Part shown: in pieces, positions 1 to 7,315 of the stretch
Layout of the letters: each line of letters starts with the position of its first letter
How positions within the stretch are numbered: the first letter of the stretch is position 1
Assembly (NCBI RefSeq): GCF_033547095.1
Contig: NZ_CP137852.1
Location: 3,093,501-3,157,500, forward strand
Direction of reading: 5' to 3'
DNA length: 64,000 nucleotides
Source of the DNA: Sediminicoccus rosea
GTDB taxonomy: Bacteria; Pseudomonadota; Alphaproteobacteria; Acetobacterales; Acetobacteraceae
Notes under the pieces: model-generated
The model's input: the letters and a program-made list of their open reading frames with translations, nothing else
Databases searched by the model: none
What the model was told of the DNA's origin: nothing
Position numbers and translations under genes: made by a program

Positions 1-2
1 CG

Positions 3-515
3 CTCGACCTGCCCGATGGCAGCTTCCGCTACGCCACCATGATGAACTTCCTGGAACACCTGCCTGACCGGCAGACCGGCGAGCGCATCATCGCCTCGGC
101 GGTGCGCGTCTCGCGCGATTTCGCCTTCATCCTCGGCCCCAATTTCGACGAGGCGGCCACGCTGCGCCGCCTGGGCCTGAAGAAGTACTTCGCGGATTGG
201 AGCGGCCACACCTGGCACCACACGACGCAGGAGCTGGGCGAGATCCTCTCCGGGCTGGGCCACCCCTTCAAGCTGATCGAGTTCGGCGAGATCCGCCACA
301 GCTCGCACCCCTACCTGCTGCCCCTCGAGGCCGGGCGGAACCGGAGCGCCTATGACCCCGCGCTGGACCCGCCCAAGCCGGACACGAAGATCCGGCGGGG
401 GGTCTTCGGCTGGGTGGCCGCGGTCGTCTGGAAGAATCCGGCGGTGGATGTGGCGGACATCCTGCTGAAGGCCGCCGGCTGCCGCGTCGTCCCGGTGGGG
501 CGCGCGGGGGGCTGA
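3..515 (+). CDS. SAM-dependent methyltransferase, 3' part
   Basis: The reading frame is open from the left edge (it reads LDLPDGSFRYATMMNFLEHL across the first in-frame ATG at 39), so the gene starts outside the window and only its C-terminal ~170 residues are seen. The NFLEHLPD stretch resembles the post-motif region of class I methyltransferases, and the downstream FAFILGPNF and WSGHTWHHTTQEL segments fit a methyltransferase C-terminal domain. The nucleotide-binding GxGxG motif would lie upstream, so the family call rests on a partial view and the substrate is unknown. The gene is convergent with the thiol dioxygenase gene that follows. Confidence 0.55.
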   Translation, partial: LDLPDGSFRYATMMNFLEHLPDRQTGERIIASAVRVSRDFAFILGPNFDEAATLRRLGLKKYFADWSGHTWHHTTQELGEILSGLGHPFKLIEFGEIRHSSHPYLLPLEAGRNRSAYDPALDPPKPDTKIRRGVFGWVAAVVWKNPAVDVADILLKAAGCRVVPVGRAGG

Positions 516-534
516 ACCCAGCCCTCGGCACGGC

Positions 535-547
535 GGGGGTGGCCCCC
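535..547. terminator. Small GC hairpin between convergent genes
   Basis: GGGGG and CCCCC arms enclose a 3-nt TGG loop in the 35-bp gap between two convergent genes. There is no T tract. It could act as a weak bidirectional terminator, but a stem this short may also be chance in GC-rich DNA. Confidence 0.25.
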
Positions 548-550
548 CCC

Positions 551-1153
551 CTAGGCTCCGGCCGTCATTTCCATCGAGCGGTCCCAGAGATTGGGCACCA
601 CCGTGTTGGTGTAGCCCGAGACGAAGCGCTTCTTCGCGCTCGTCGCGGGGTCGAAGGTGTGGCGCTCGATTGCGCCGATATTGCCGCCATAGACATGGAT
701 GGAGATGGAGGGACGGTCCGGGATGGCGTTCTCCACCCAGTGCACATCCTCCTCGCCCGAGCCCACGCCCACCACCTGGCCGGGGCTCAGATGGTCCACC
801 TGGCCCTCGCGCATCGGGCGGCCGGGCTCGGGGTGCATGGTGACGCTGACCTCGGCGCCGCGCAGCATGCCGACCAGGCCCCAGACCTTGTGGTTGTGCA
901 CCGGCGTGCGCTGGCCGATGCCCCAGACGAAGCTGACCACCGAGAAGCGCTCCAGCGGGTCGCAATGCAGCAGGTATTGGCGGTAGGTCGGGCCGGGCTC
1001 GGCCAGGGCCTCGGGCAGCCAGTCGTCATGGGCGATGAGTTCGGCGAGCAGGGCCTCGCCCTCGGCGAGCCAGCGCGCCTCGCTGGGGTTCTGGTCGGCC
1101 AGGCGCGTCATCGCCTGGATGAAACGGCGCAGACGGGAGATATCGGGCATCAT
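551..1153 (-). CDS. Cysteine / 3-mercaptopropionate dioxygenase family protein
   Basis: The 200-aa protein has the length and motifs of the cupin-fold thiol dioxygenases, which use mononuclear Fe(II) and O2 to convert a thiol such as cysteine or 3-mercaptopropionate to a sulfinic acid. The likely iron ligands are His86 and His88 (in TPVHNHKVWG) and His138 (in DVHWV). Ser151-x-His153-x-Tyr155 matches the catalytic Ser-His-Tyr triad. Position 93 is not Cys, so the Cys-Tyr crosslink of the mammalian enzyme is absent, as is usual for bacterial members. It overlaps the upstream amidohydrolase gene by 4 bp (ATGA), so the two are co-translated. The choice between cysteine, mercaptopropionate and other thiols cannot be made from sequence alone. 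Confidence 0.85.
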   Translation of the reverse strand: MMPDISRLRRFIQAMTRLADQNPSEARWLAEGEALLAELIAHDDWLPEALAEPGPTYRQYLLHCDPLERFSVVSFVWGIGQRTPVHNHKVWGLVGMLRGAEVSVTMHPEPGRPMREGQVDHLSPGQVVGVGSGEEDVHWVENAIPDRPSISIHVYGGNIGAIERHTFDPATSAKKRFVSGYTNTVVPNLWDRSMEMTAGA

Positions 1154-2313
1154 TCGCCTCCGAGGGAGCGCTTGGCGACGGCGGCGAGGTAGCTCGAGGC
1201 CGCCGGCAGCACGTCATCGTTGAAGTCATAGGCCGGGTGGTGCAATTCGCGCCCGCCATCGGCCGGGCCATTGCCGATCCAGACGAAGGCGCCGGGCACC
1301 TCGTTCAGGAACCAGGAGAAATCCTCGCCCGTCATGGCCGGCGGCAGGTCGCGGCGGATGGTGGTGACGCTGGCGGCCGCCGCGGCGGCGGTCTCGCGCT
1401 CGGCCGGATGGTTGGCGGTGACGGGCACGCCGCGGCGGAACTCCACCTCGGCGGTCAGGCCGAAGGCGGCCGCGATGCCGTGGGCGATCTCGCGCATGCG
1501 GGCCTCGATCAGCTCGCCCACGCTCTCATCCAGCCAGCGCGCCGTGCCATGCAGCCGGGCGCGGCTGGAGATCTGGTTGCCGGCCGAACCCGCCTCGGCG
1601 ATCGTCACGCTGACGACGGCCGATTGCAGCGGGTCCACCCCGCGCGCCACGATGGATTGCAGCGCCACAATGGCATGGCCCGCGCCCAGCATGGGGTCGC
1701 GCGTCATGTGCGGCAGGGCGGCGTGGCCGGCATGGCCCTCGAAGACGATGTCGAAGCGCGAGCCGGCGGCCATCACCGCCTTCTCATGGATGGCGATGTG
1801 CCCCGCCTCCAGCCCCGGCCAATTGTGCCAGCCGAAGATGCGGTCCATCGGGAATCGCTGGAACAGCCCGTCCCGGATCATGTGGCGGGCGCCGCCACCA
1901 CCTTCCTCGGCCGGCTGGAAGACGAGGCGCACCGTGCCGGACCAGCTCTGGTCCTCCAGCAGCAGGGCGGCGGCGCCCAGCAGGGCCGTGGTGTGGCCGT
2001 CATGCCCGCAGGCATGCATCACGCCGGGCTTGCGGCTGCGATGGGGCAGCGTCTCGTCCAGTTCCTGGATGGGCAGGGCATCCATGTCGGCGCGCAGGCC
2101 CACGCTGCGGTTGCCGCCCGCCCCGGTGGCCGCGCGGCGCAGCGTCGCCACCACGCCATGCCCGCCAATGCCGGTCTCGATCTCGGTGACGCCCAGTTCC
2201 CTCAGCTTCTCGACCACGAAGGCCGCGGTCTCGCCCTCATCGAGGGTCAGGCCGGGATTGGCGTGGAGATGGCGGCGCCAGAGGGTGAGTCGGGACTGGA
2301 GATCTGGATTCAT
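1150..2313 (-). CDS. M20 family amidohydrolase (hippurate hydrolase-like)
   Basis: This 387-aa cytoplasmic protein belongs to the M20D metallopeptidase / amidohydrolase family, which cleaves N-acyl amino acids and related amides at a di-metal site. The metal-binding HACGHDGH motif lies at about residues 100-107, the LRADMDALPI strand at about 73-82, and the catalytic-Glu motif PAEEGGGGA near 140. Length is normal for the family. It is the first gene of a two-gene unit with the thiol dioxygenase. One inference is that it releases a thiol-containing amino acid from a conjugate that the dioxygenase then oxidises, but no specific substrate can be read from the sequence. Confidence 0.88.
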   Translation of the reverse strand: MNPDLQSRLTLWRRHLHANPGLTLDEGETAAFVVEKLRELGVTEIETGIGGHGVVATLRRAATGAGGNRSVGLRADMDALPIQELDETLPHRSRKPGVMHACGHDGHTTALLGAAALLLEDQSWSGTVRLVFQPAEEGGGGARHMIRDGLFQRFPMDRIFGWHNWPGLEAGHIAIHEKAVMAAGSRFDIVFEGHAGHAALPHMTRDPMLGAGHAIVALQSIVARGVDPLQSAVVSVTIAEAGSAGNQISSRARLHGTARWLDESVGELIEARMREIAHGIAAAFGLTAEVEFRRGVPVTANHPAERETAAAAAASVTTIRRDLPPAMTGEDFSWFLNEVPGAFVWIGNGPADGGRELHHPAYDFNDDVLPAASSYLAAVAKRSLGGE

Positions 2314-2395
2314 GCGGGCAATCTAGCCAGAAAGCGCGGCGCGGCGTAACTGCCGCCCTGTCGCGTTTTTTGAGGCAATTCTTCGGTGATGACGC

Positions 2396-2423
2396 TTGAT
2401 CTCGTTTGCAAAGGTTGTATCTT
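2396..2423 (+). promoter_or_regulatory. Candidate sigma-70-type promoter for the HTH regulator
   Basis: TTGATC (2396-2401) and TATCTT (2418-2423) are separated by 16 nt, in an unusually AT-rich patch about 55 bp upstream of the chosen ATG at 2477. The elements fall inside the longer open frame that begins at 2396, which argues for the shorter start. Confidence 0.4.
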
Positions 2424-2476
2424 TAAAGCCTTACCACCCTGTGGTTGCAGCACGCCGAGCAACGAGGCAGATTCCC

Positions 2477-3352
2477 ATGAAGTTCGCTGACATCGGTCAA
2501 CAACTCCGCGCCTACCGTATGGAATCCGGCATGCGCGCCGAGGAGATCGCCGCCCGCCTGGGTGTCTCCCGCGCCGCCCTTTATCGCTACGAGAAGGGCG
2601 AAGTCATCAAGCTTGAGACGATCCGCCGCCTGGCGGAACTGCTCAAGGTCTCGCCGCTCTCGCTGCTGGGCATCGGCATCGAGTATTTCGCCCGCCCCGC
2701 CGCCTTCCAGGAGCGGTTGCGGGGCCTCGAGGAGCAGGCGGACCAGGTCCTGCTCGTCGGCGGCGCCTTCTGCTGGCAGATCACGGGCGAGGCGCTGGAA
2801 GGCGCGCTGGCCGAGGCCTGGACCCAGGCCGTTCCCGCCGGGCCCGACCGCACCGTCGCCATCTCCCTGATCGAGCAGGCGCTGGGCGCGCTCACCGCGC
2901 GCAAGCGGCTCTATACGCAGAAGCGGCCGAGCGTGATCGCGGTGCTGAGCGAATCGGCCATCGTCACCTTCCTGAATGAGGGCGTCGCCGGCGGCCTCAC
3001 CATCCCCGAGGCCTCGCGCTCCCGTGCGCGCGAGGCGGCGGCGATCGAGTGCGAGGCGATGGCCGTGATCATGGAGACGGTGCCGATCGGCCTGCAGCTT
3101 GGCCTGGCCACCGGAATCCAGCCCTCCGCCCCCTTCATGGTGCTGCGCGGGCGGGATCGGGCGCATGTCGTCACCTCCCCCATCCCGGCCGATGCCCCGC
3201 CGAGTGCCGCGGCCGGTGTCGCCGGCATCACGGCGGCGGAGGAGGCCGTCTCGGTGCATCAGCGCGTGGCGGAGGCCATGTGGCGCGACTGCCGCAAGGG
3301 CGCCGAGGCCGCGGCCCGGCTGCGCCAGCTGGTGCGCGAGGCGCGCGGCTGA
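2477..3352 (+). CDS. Helix-turn-helix transcriptional regulator (XRE-type N-terminus)
   Basis: The 291-aa protein has an N-terminal XRE-like HTH at about residues 5-60 (RAEEIAARLGVSRAALYRYE, then a second-helix region ending in LSLLGIGIEY). A ~220-residue C-terminal domain follows; it resembles the effector or dimerisation half of one-component regulators, but I cannot name its family. The start at 2477 is preferred over the longer frame because the HTH then begins about 5 residues in, a GAGGCAG ribosome site lies just upstream, and promoter-like elements lie inside the longer version. It is transcribed divergently from the amidohydrolase-dioxygenase pair, which it may control. Ligand unknown. 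Confidence 0.75.
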   Translation: MKFADIGQQLRAYRMESGMRAEEIAARLGVSRAALYRYEKGEVIKLETIRRLAELLKVSPLSLLGIGIEYFARPAAFQERLRGLEEQADQVLLVGGAFCWQITGEALEGALAEAWTQAVPAGPDRTVAISLIEQALGALTARKRLYTQKRPSVIAVLSESAIVTFLNEGVAGGLTIPEASRSRAREAAAIECEAMAVIMETVPIGLQLGLATGIQPSAPFMVLRGRDRAHVVTSPIPADAPPSAAAGVAGITAAEEAVSVHQRVAEAMWRDCRKGAEAAARLRQLVREARG

Positions 3353-3361
3353 ATGTCTTGA

Positions 3362-3380
3362 GCGGGGCGGTGAACCCCGC
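3362..3380 (+). terminator. Hairpin downstream of the HTH regulator
   Basis: GCGGGG and CCCCGC arms (6 bp) flank a 7-nt loop, beginning 9 nt after the regulator's stop codon. There is no strong T tract, so the terminator call is provisional. Confidence 0.4.
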
Positions 3381-3436
3381 CTAGGCTTGCGTGTCGGCGC
3401 GCGGATGGTCCGCTCGCCACACGGACATACCCCCAC

Positions 3437-3928
3437 ATGCGTCTGATCCCCCTCGCCCTTGTCGCGCCGCTGGCCCTGATCGGCTGTGCCGCCGATTCGC
3501 CGGCGCCGCCCGCCACCGCCGCCGCGCCGGCGGCCGTCCAGCCGGTCCAGCCCAACAACCGCATCACCTTCCCGACCGACGCGCAGATCGCCGCCGGGCA
3601 GCCCATCCGCATCCGTCCCGCGGCCAATTTCGGCGAATACGGCGTGCTGCAGTCGCTGCCTGGCGCGGCCTCCTGCGGCGTGCTGCAGCAGGGCCGCGTG
3701 GCGCGCACCCTGCCCGTCTCCTCGCCTTCCGGCCCGGTCACGCCGGCCTTCAGCATCGGCGGCCCCTGCCCGCGCACGGACGACAATCGCGGGCTGGCCT
3801 TCGTGCAGATCACCCAGGCCTGGAACCTGCCCACCGGCTTCTATCTGCGCGGGCCGACGGACGAATGCTTCCTGCCGCATGTCGGCTCGAACGCCGTCTG
3901 CGTGCCGCGGACGACGCGCGGAAGCTGA
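3437..3928 (+). CDS. Small putative lipoprotein of unknown function
   Basis: The 163-aa product begins with a short basic and hydrophobic stretch ending in ALIGC (lipobox, Cys at about residue 17), followed by an Ala/Pro-rich linker (about 20-40). This indicates export and lipid anchoring. The remaining ~120 residues contain four cysteines that could form disulfides in the periplasm. No known family was recognised. It stands alone between the HTH gene and a gene-free stretch, with hairpins on both sides. Confidence 0.6.
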   Translation: MRLIPLALVAPLALIGCAADSPAPPATAAAPAAVQPVQPNNRITFPTDAQIAAGQPIRIRPAANFGEYGVLQSLPGAASCGVLQQGRVARTLPVSSPSGPVTPAFSIGGPCPRTDDNRGLAFVQITQAWNLPTGFYLRGPTDECFLPHVGSNAVCVPRTTRGS

Positions 3929-4687
3929 TCGCGCCGGCGCTGCGCCGATGGCGGGGGCTCTCCCGCCATCGGGCAGTGACCCAGGCCTGAACATCCCCCT
4001 TGGCTCCTCAGGATGCCGGCACCACAGCCCGGCGGCCGCTGGCACCGCTGGGTTGCAGGCACCGAAGCCGCGTTCCGCGGCGTGATGCCTGCGTCGGCCG
4101 CGCCGAGGGCTCCTCGGGCCTTCTCACCGAGCCTGGCGCGGGACGCGCCAGCGTCGAGGCCAAGCGACAGCCGCGCCCGCTTCCGGGCTGGCGCGCGGCC
4201 CGATCTTCCCGCACGTCGCAGCGCTGTCGGTCACCGACGGACGGCCCGGCCGCCGCGCCCGTGACGCGCGCCTCATCCCCTGGATCTCGAATCGCGGACC
4301 CTGGGCCGGCCCGATTGTGTTGCCGCGCCCGGCACGCGCCGGAGGCTGCGCCCTTGGCCGCCGCCCGCAATCCGTCCAGGCCCTCGCGCCGCCGCGCATC
4401 CCGCGACGACTCGACGCCCACTCGCCCCCACCCCTGAGGCGACGGAGCGGGCCATTCGGGTGGCGCATCTGGCGATGCTCGCAGCCGGGCCAGCGCGGCG
4501 CCCCACGGCGGCTGCCCCGCCGGCGGGATCGCGCTCGAGCCAGCCCAGATCGGCCCCAAGGCAAGGACGGAGGAGGACACAACAAGGCCGCGCCCGCCCA
4601 GAGGATGGTTGACGCCGAATGCATTCTCCCTTATTTATTTCTCAAGAATTATCATGATTTAAATCAATCTTCGGGGCGCCGGTAACC
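3929..4687. other. 759-bp gap with no recognisable gene
   Basis: After a terminator-like hairpin (3947-3970) there are several overlapping open frames on both strands, but their translations are Arg/Ala/Pro-rich, resemble no family and have no convincing start. The last ~70 bp (about 4620-4680) turn abruptly AT-rich and probably hold the promoter of the gene at 4688. The stretch may be decayed coding DNA. Confidence 0.5.
3947..3970 (+). terminator. Rho-independent-like hairpin after the lipoprotein gene
   Basis: A perfect 9-bp stem (GATGGCGGG / CCCGCCATC) with a 6-nt loop lies 19 nt after the lipoprotein stop codon. It lacks a clear T run, but the stem is strong and well placed. Confidence 0.5.
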
Positions 4688-6052
4688 ATGGGTGATTTTT
4701 CTCGGATTTCCGCCGCCATATGGCGTCGCAATGAATTCCAGAATGACGAGCTGGATGCCCGCCTCGCGGGAATCACCGCCTACAGCATTTCAAAAATCAT
4801 GGGATCCAAGTATAATGAGATCCATCACTCCCATTCGATCGAAAAGATTCTTCTAGCCTGCCAGACTGACTGGTGCTTCATCCAGTCTTCCGGACACACC
4901 TATAGCGCGCAGAATGTTCCGCTTGCGCGGAATATACTCGCCAAAATGGTCGAGAACGATGAAGTTGCGGCCATCGGTCACCTGATGGACGACAAGGTTT
5001 ATTTTGGCCTTCATCATCAGGTGATGCTGCTGAATAAAAGGCTATGGGAGGAGCATGGGCGGCCCATCTTTGGCGGCACGGTCACGACCGAGCAGTCGGT
5101 GCGGCCGGTCCGGCGCAGCGACGAGAATGTCCATGATGACTACACGCCGCTGTGGCTGGCGCCTGCCTCAGGCCCACCGATCCAGGTGAAGCCAAAGACG
5201 GTGGGGTGGAACTTCATCTCCCACATGTCGGGCCTGGGATACTCGTTCGACAACTTCAAATCCGACTTCCGGAGCAGGAAGTTCTTCTGCTACCCGCAGA
5301 AAAAGAATTCAGCCGCCATGCTCGAAGCCCTGCGGGACACGTCCCAGCGGGGGGAGGTTGAAGATGCGCGGATTGCCTCGGTGGCAAAGCGTTTCCGCAT
5401 CAGCCGCCCATCCGGCATTCACATCGTCAACAATGAAGGAAATGGCGACATACCGCCGCCGAGCGGCGAAGCTGTCGGCCTGGCGGTATTCGTCGCCAGT
5501 GGCTTCAAGAGCAACATCATCCTGCACAAGCTTGGCTTCAACGCCGACACTGAAGTCGTATTCTACGACGTGGATCAAGCGACGCTCGAGTTCAAGAAGC
5601 GACTCATCGCGCACTGGAACGGCCAGAACTTTCTCGACACCGCCAATCAGGTGATTGAGGAGCTGAGATCCGAATACAAGACCAACAAGTTCACCGATGT
5701 GAATATCGATCTGTCGTACCAATCCATGATCAAGAACAGCTTCGGCTCCGAGGCAGGATGGGTCGATCACTGGATGAAGTTCAGGCAGCTTCGTTTTTCA
5801 TTTGTGAAGGCGGATATCTTGCGGGATCAGCAGCCGCTGGTGAACGCCCTGCCAAGCGCGCAGCGGGAGGGGCGTCCGGTCCTCTGGACCAGCAACATAT
5901 TCAACTACGGCATCGAGATCATCGGAATGGAGTTCCAGGCGCGCAAGAACGCGCATGCGAGCCTCATGGGGCACCTGCGTGCGGCCTGTGGCCGTGAACC
6001 GGTCTTCGTGGGCCAGACGCCACGTGACTACGCAAGCGGGACCTGGGTGTAG
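4688..6052 (+). CDS. Unrecognised 454-aa protein, atypical base composition
   Basis: I do not recognise this gene with confidence. Its codon use (many ATT, AAT, TTT and AAG codons) and the AT-rich leader differ clearly from its neighbours, suggesting horizontal transfer. By eye there are two parts. The N-terminal half (about 50-210) carries a GHLMDDKVYFGLHHQ / LLNKRLWEEHGRPIFGG pattern reminiscent of GT-A-like glycosyltransferase domains. The C-terminal half (about 255-440) carries GLAVFVASGFKSN, VVFYDVDQATLEFKK and LWTSNIFNYG, reminiscent of a Rossmann-type nucleotide or SAM-binding domain. It has no signal peptide or membrane segment. A surface-glycan modification enzyme is one possibility, but this is inference. 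It is a single gene between the lipoprotein and xerD. Confidence 0.65.
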   Translation: MGDFSRISAAIWRRNEFQNDELDARLAGITAYSISKIMGSKYNEIHHSHSIEKILLACQTDWCFIQSSGHTYSAQNVPLARNILAKMVENDEVAAIGHLMDDKVYFGLHHQVMLLNKRLWEEHGRPIFGGTVTTEQSVRPVRRSDENVHDDYTPLWLAPASGPPIQVKPKTVGWNFISHMSGLGYSFDNFKSDFRSRKFFCYPQKKNSAAMLEALRDTSQRGEVEDARIASVAKRFRISRPSGIHIVNNEGNGDIPPPSGEAVGLAVFVASGFKSNIILHKLGFNADTEVVFYDVDQATLEFKKRLIAHWNGQNFLDTANQVIEELRSEYKTNKFTDVNIDLSYQSMIKNSFGSEAGWVDHWMKFRQLRFSFVKADILRDQQPLVNALPSAQREGRPVLWTSNIFNYGIEIIGMEFQARKNAHASLMGHLRAACGREPVFVGQTPRDYASGTWV

Positions 6053-6211
6053 GAGGCTCCCCGGCCACCCTTCCCGCACGCCACGTCATGCGTCACCCGG
6101 CATGGAGGAGAACGACCCGAGCCAATCCCATCACCGGCGGGGCGTGACACGGCAGCGCCAGCGGCGAGGCCACGTTCCAGTCGCCGGCGCCTGGACCCTG
6201 GACGACAGGGC

Positions 6212-7099
6212 TCAGCCCCGCGCCAGCGGGTGGTGCTCCTCCACCACCGCCCGCAGCCGTTCCTCCAGCACGCGGGTGTAAATCTGCGTCGTCGCGATAT
6301 CGGCATGGCCGAGCAAAGTCTGCAGCGCCCGCAGATCGGCGCCGCGGGCCAGCAGGTGGGTGGCGAAGCTGTGCCGCAGCACGTGCGGGCTGACCTTGGC
6401 AGGGTCGAGCCCGCCGGCGATGGCCGCCTGCTTCAGCAGCAGCCCCACCCCCTGCCGCGTCAGATGGCCATTGGCGCCGCGTGAGGGCAACAGCCATTTC
6501 CGCGCCGAAAGCCGCCCCTTGCCGCGCGGCACCAGCCCCTCCTGCGCGGCCATCGCCGCCTCCCGAGCGCGGCGGGAGATCGGCACCAGGCGCTCCTTCC
6601 GGCCCTTGCCCATCACCGTCACCAGTGGTTCCTCGGCGCGCAGCATGCCGGCGGGCAGCGTCACCAGCTCCGTCACGCGCAGGCCCGAGGCGTAGAGCAG
6701 CTCGATCGCAGCGGTGGCCACCGGGGCCTGGGCGGGGGGCAGCTTCGCGGCGCCGGCGATGAGCTGCTGCACCTCGGCCTCGCTCAGCGCCTTGGGCAGG
6801 GGGGCCGGGGCCTTGGGGGCGTCCAGCAACTCGGTCGGGTCATCGGGGCGCAGGCCCTCGCGCGCCAGGAAGCGATAGAATTGCCGAAGCGAGGAGAGCC
6901 GCCGCGCCTGCGTCCGGGCCGAATAGATGGACTGGCTGCCGAGCCAGCCGCGCAGATCCTCGGGGCTCGCCAGCACGGGGTCGCCCTCGAGATAGGCCAG
7001 CGCGCTCTCAAGATCGGCCCGATAGGCTTCCAGGGTGTTGCGGGCGGCGCCGCGCTCGGCCGCCATCATCTCCAGGAAGGCCTCGAGATGGCGATTCAC
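6212..7099 (-). CDS. xerD: Site-specific tyrosine recombinase XerD
   Basis: The 295-aa enzyme resolves chromosome dimers at dif together with XerC and FtsK. An N-terminal SAM-like core-binding domain (about 1-90) precedes the catalytic domain. All catalytic residues are visible: Arg141 (SGLRVTEL), Lys165 (GKGRKER), His239 and Arg242 (HVLRHSFATH), His265 (LGHADIATT) and nucleophile Tyr274 (QIYTRV). Its position beside the shikimate genes, known in other alphaproteobacteria, supports XerD rather than XerC or a mobile-element integrase. It is read away from the AroK-AroB gene, with a 48-aa membrane protein gene between them on its own strand. Confidence 0.9.
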   Translation of the reverse strand: MNRHLEAFLEMMAAERGAARNTLEAYRADLESALAYLEGDPVLASPEDLRGWLGSQSIYSARTQARRLSSLRQFYRFLAREGLRPDDPTELLDAPKAPAPLPKALSEAEVQQLIAGAAKLPPAQAPVATAAIELLYASGLRVTELVTLPAGMLRAEEPLVTVMGKGRKERLVPISRRAREAAMAAQEGLVPRGKGRLSARKWLLPSRGANGHLTRQGVGLLLKQAAIAGGLDPAKVSPHVLRHSFATHLLARGADLRALQTLLGHADIATTQIYTRVLEERLRAVVEEHHPLARG

Positions 7100-7114
7100 G
7101 GGCGGGGCGCCCCC

Positions 7115-7261
7115 TCAGCGCACCTGGAAGCGGTCATTGGGCAGCACGCGCTCCACCGGGGCGGTGGTGACCGCGGGCGGGAAAGCGCCGAGCGCCAGCA
7201 GGCCGAGCGCACCGGCGCAAAGCAGCAACAGGAACAGCGTCAACACCGGGCGGCGGAACAT
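7115..7261 (-). CDS. 48-aa single-pass membrane protein
   Basis: An ATG at 7261 opens a 48-codon frame ending 15 bp before xerD on the same strand. The product has a short basic start (MFRRPV), a hydrophobic segment of about 20 residues (LTLFLLLCAGALGLLALGAF), then a polar tail ending VERVLPNDRFQVR. It is probably inserted in the inner membrane or exported with an uncleaved anchor. The frame fills the whole space between xerD and the divergent aroK-aroB start, supporting a real gene. Function unknown; the tail suggests a periplasmic segment. Confidence 0.6.
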   Translation of the reverse strand: MFRRPVLTLFLLLLCAGALGLLALGAFPPAVTTAPVERVLPNDRFQVR

Positions 7262-7315
7262 GATGGCTGGGGCGTCCCCTCGCAGGATTCATGGATTGTG
7301 CTAGCCTTCGCCCCA

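Noticed and set aside
1237-2349. 370-codon plus-strand frame opposite the amidohydrolase
   Set aside because: No motif and biased composition; the minus strand encodes HACGHDGH and other M20 motifs.
2423-4045. A 540-codon minus-strand frame over the HTH regulator and lipoprotein genes
   Set aside because: The translation is low-complexity and matches no family; the plus strand carries recognisable domains.
4008-4580. 190-codon minus-strand frame in the 0.76 kb gap
   Set aside because: Arg/Ala/Pro-rich with no ribosome site, no family resemblance and competing frames on both strands; left as unexplained rather than called a gene.
6212-7099. Tyrosine recombinase as a mobile-element integrase beside the atypical gene
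   Set aside because: Size, motifs and linkage to the shikimate genes match chromosomal XerD; no attachment repeats or other mobile genes were seen.
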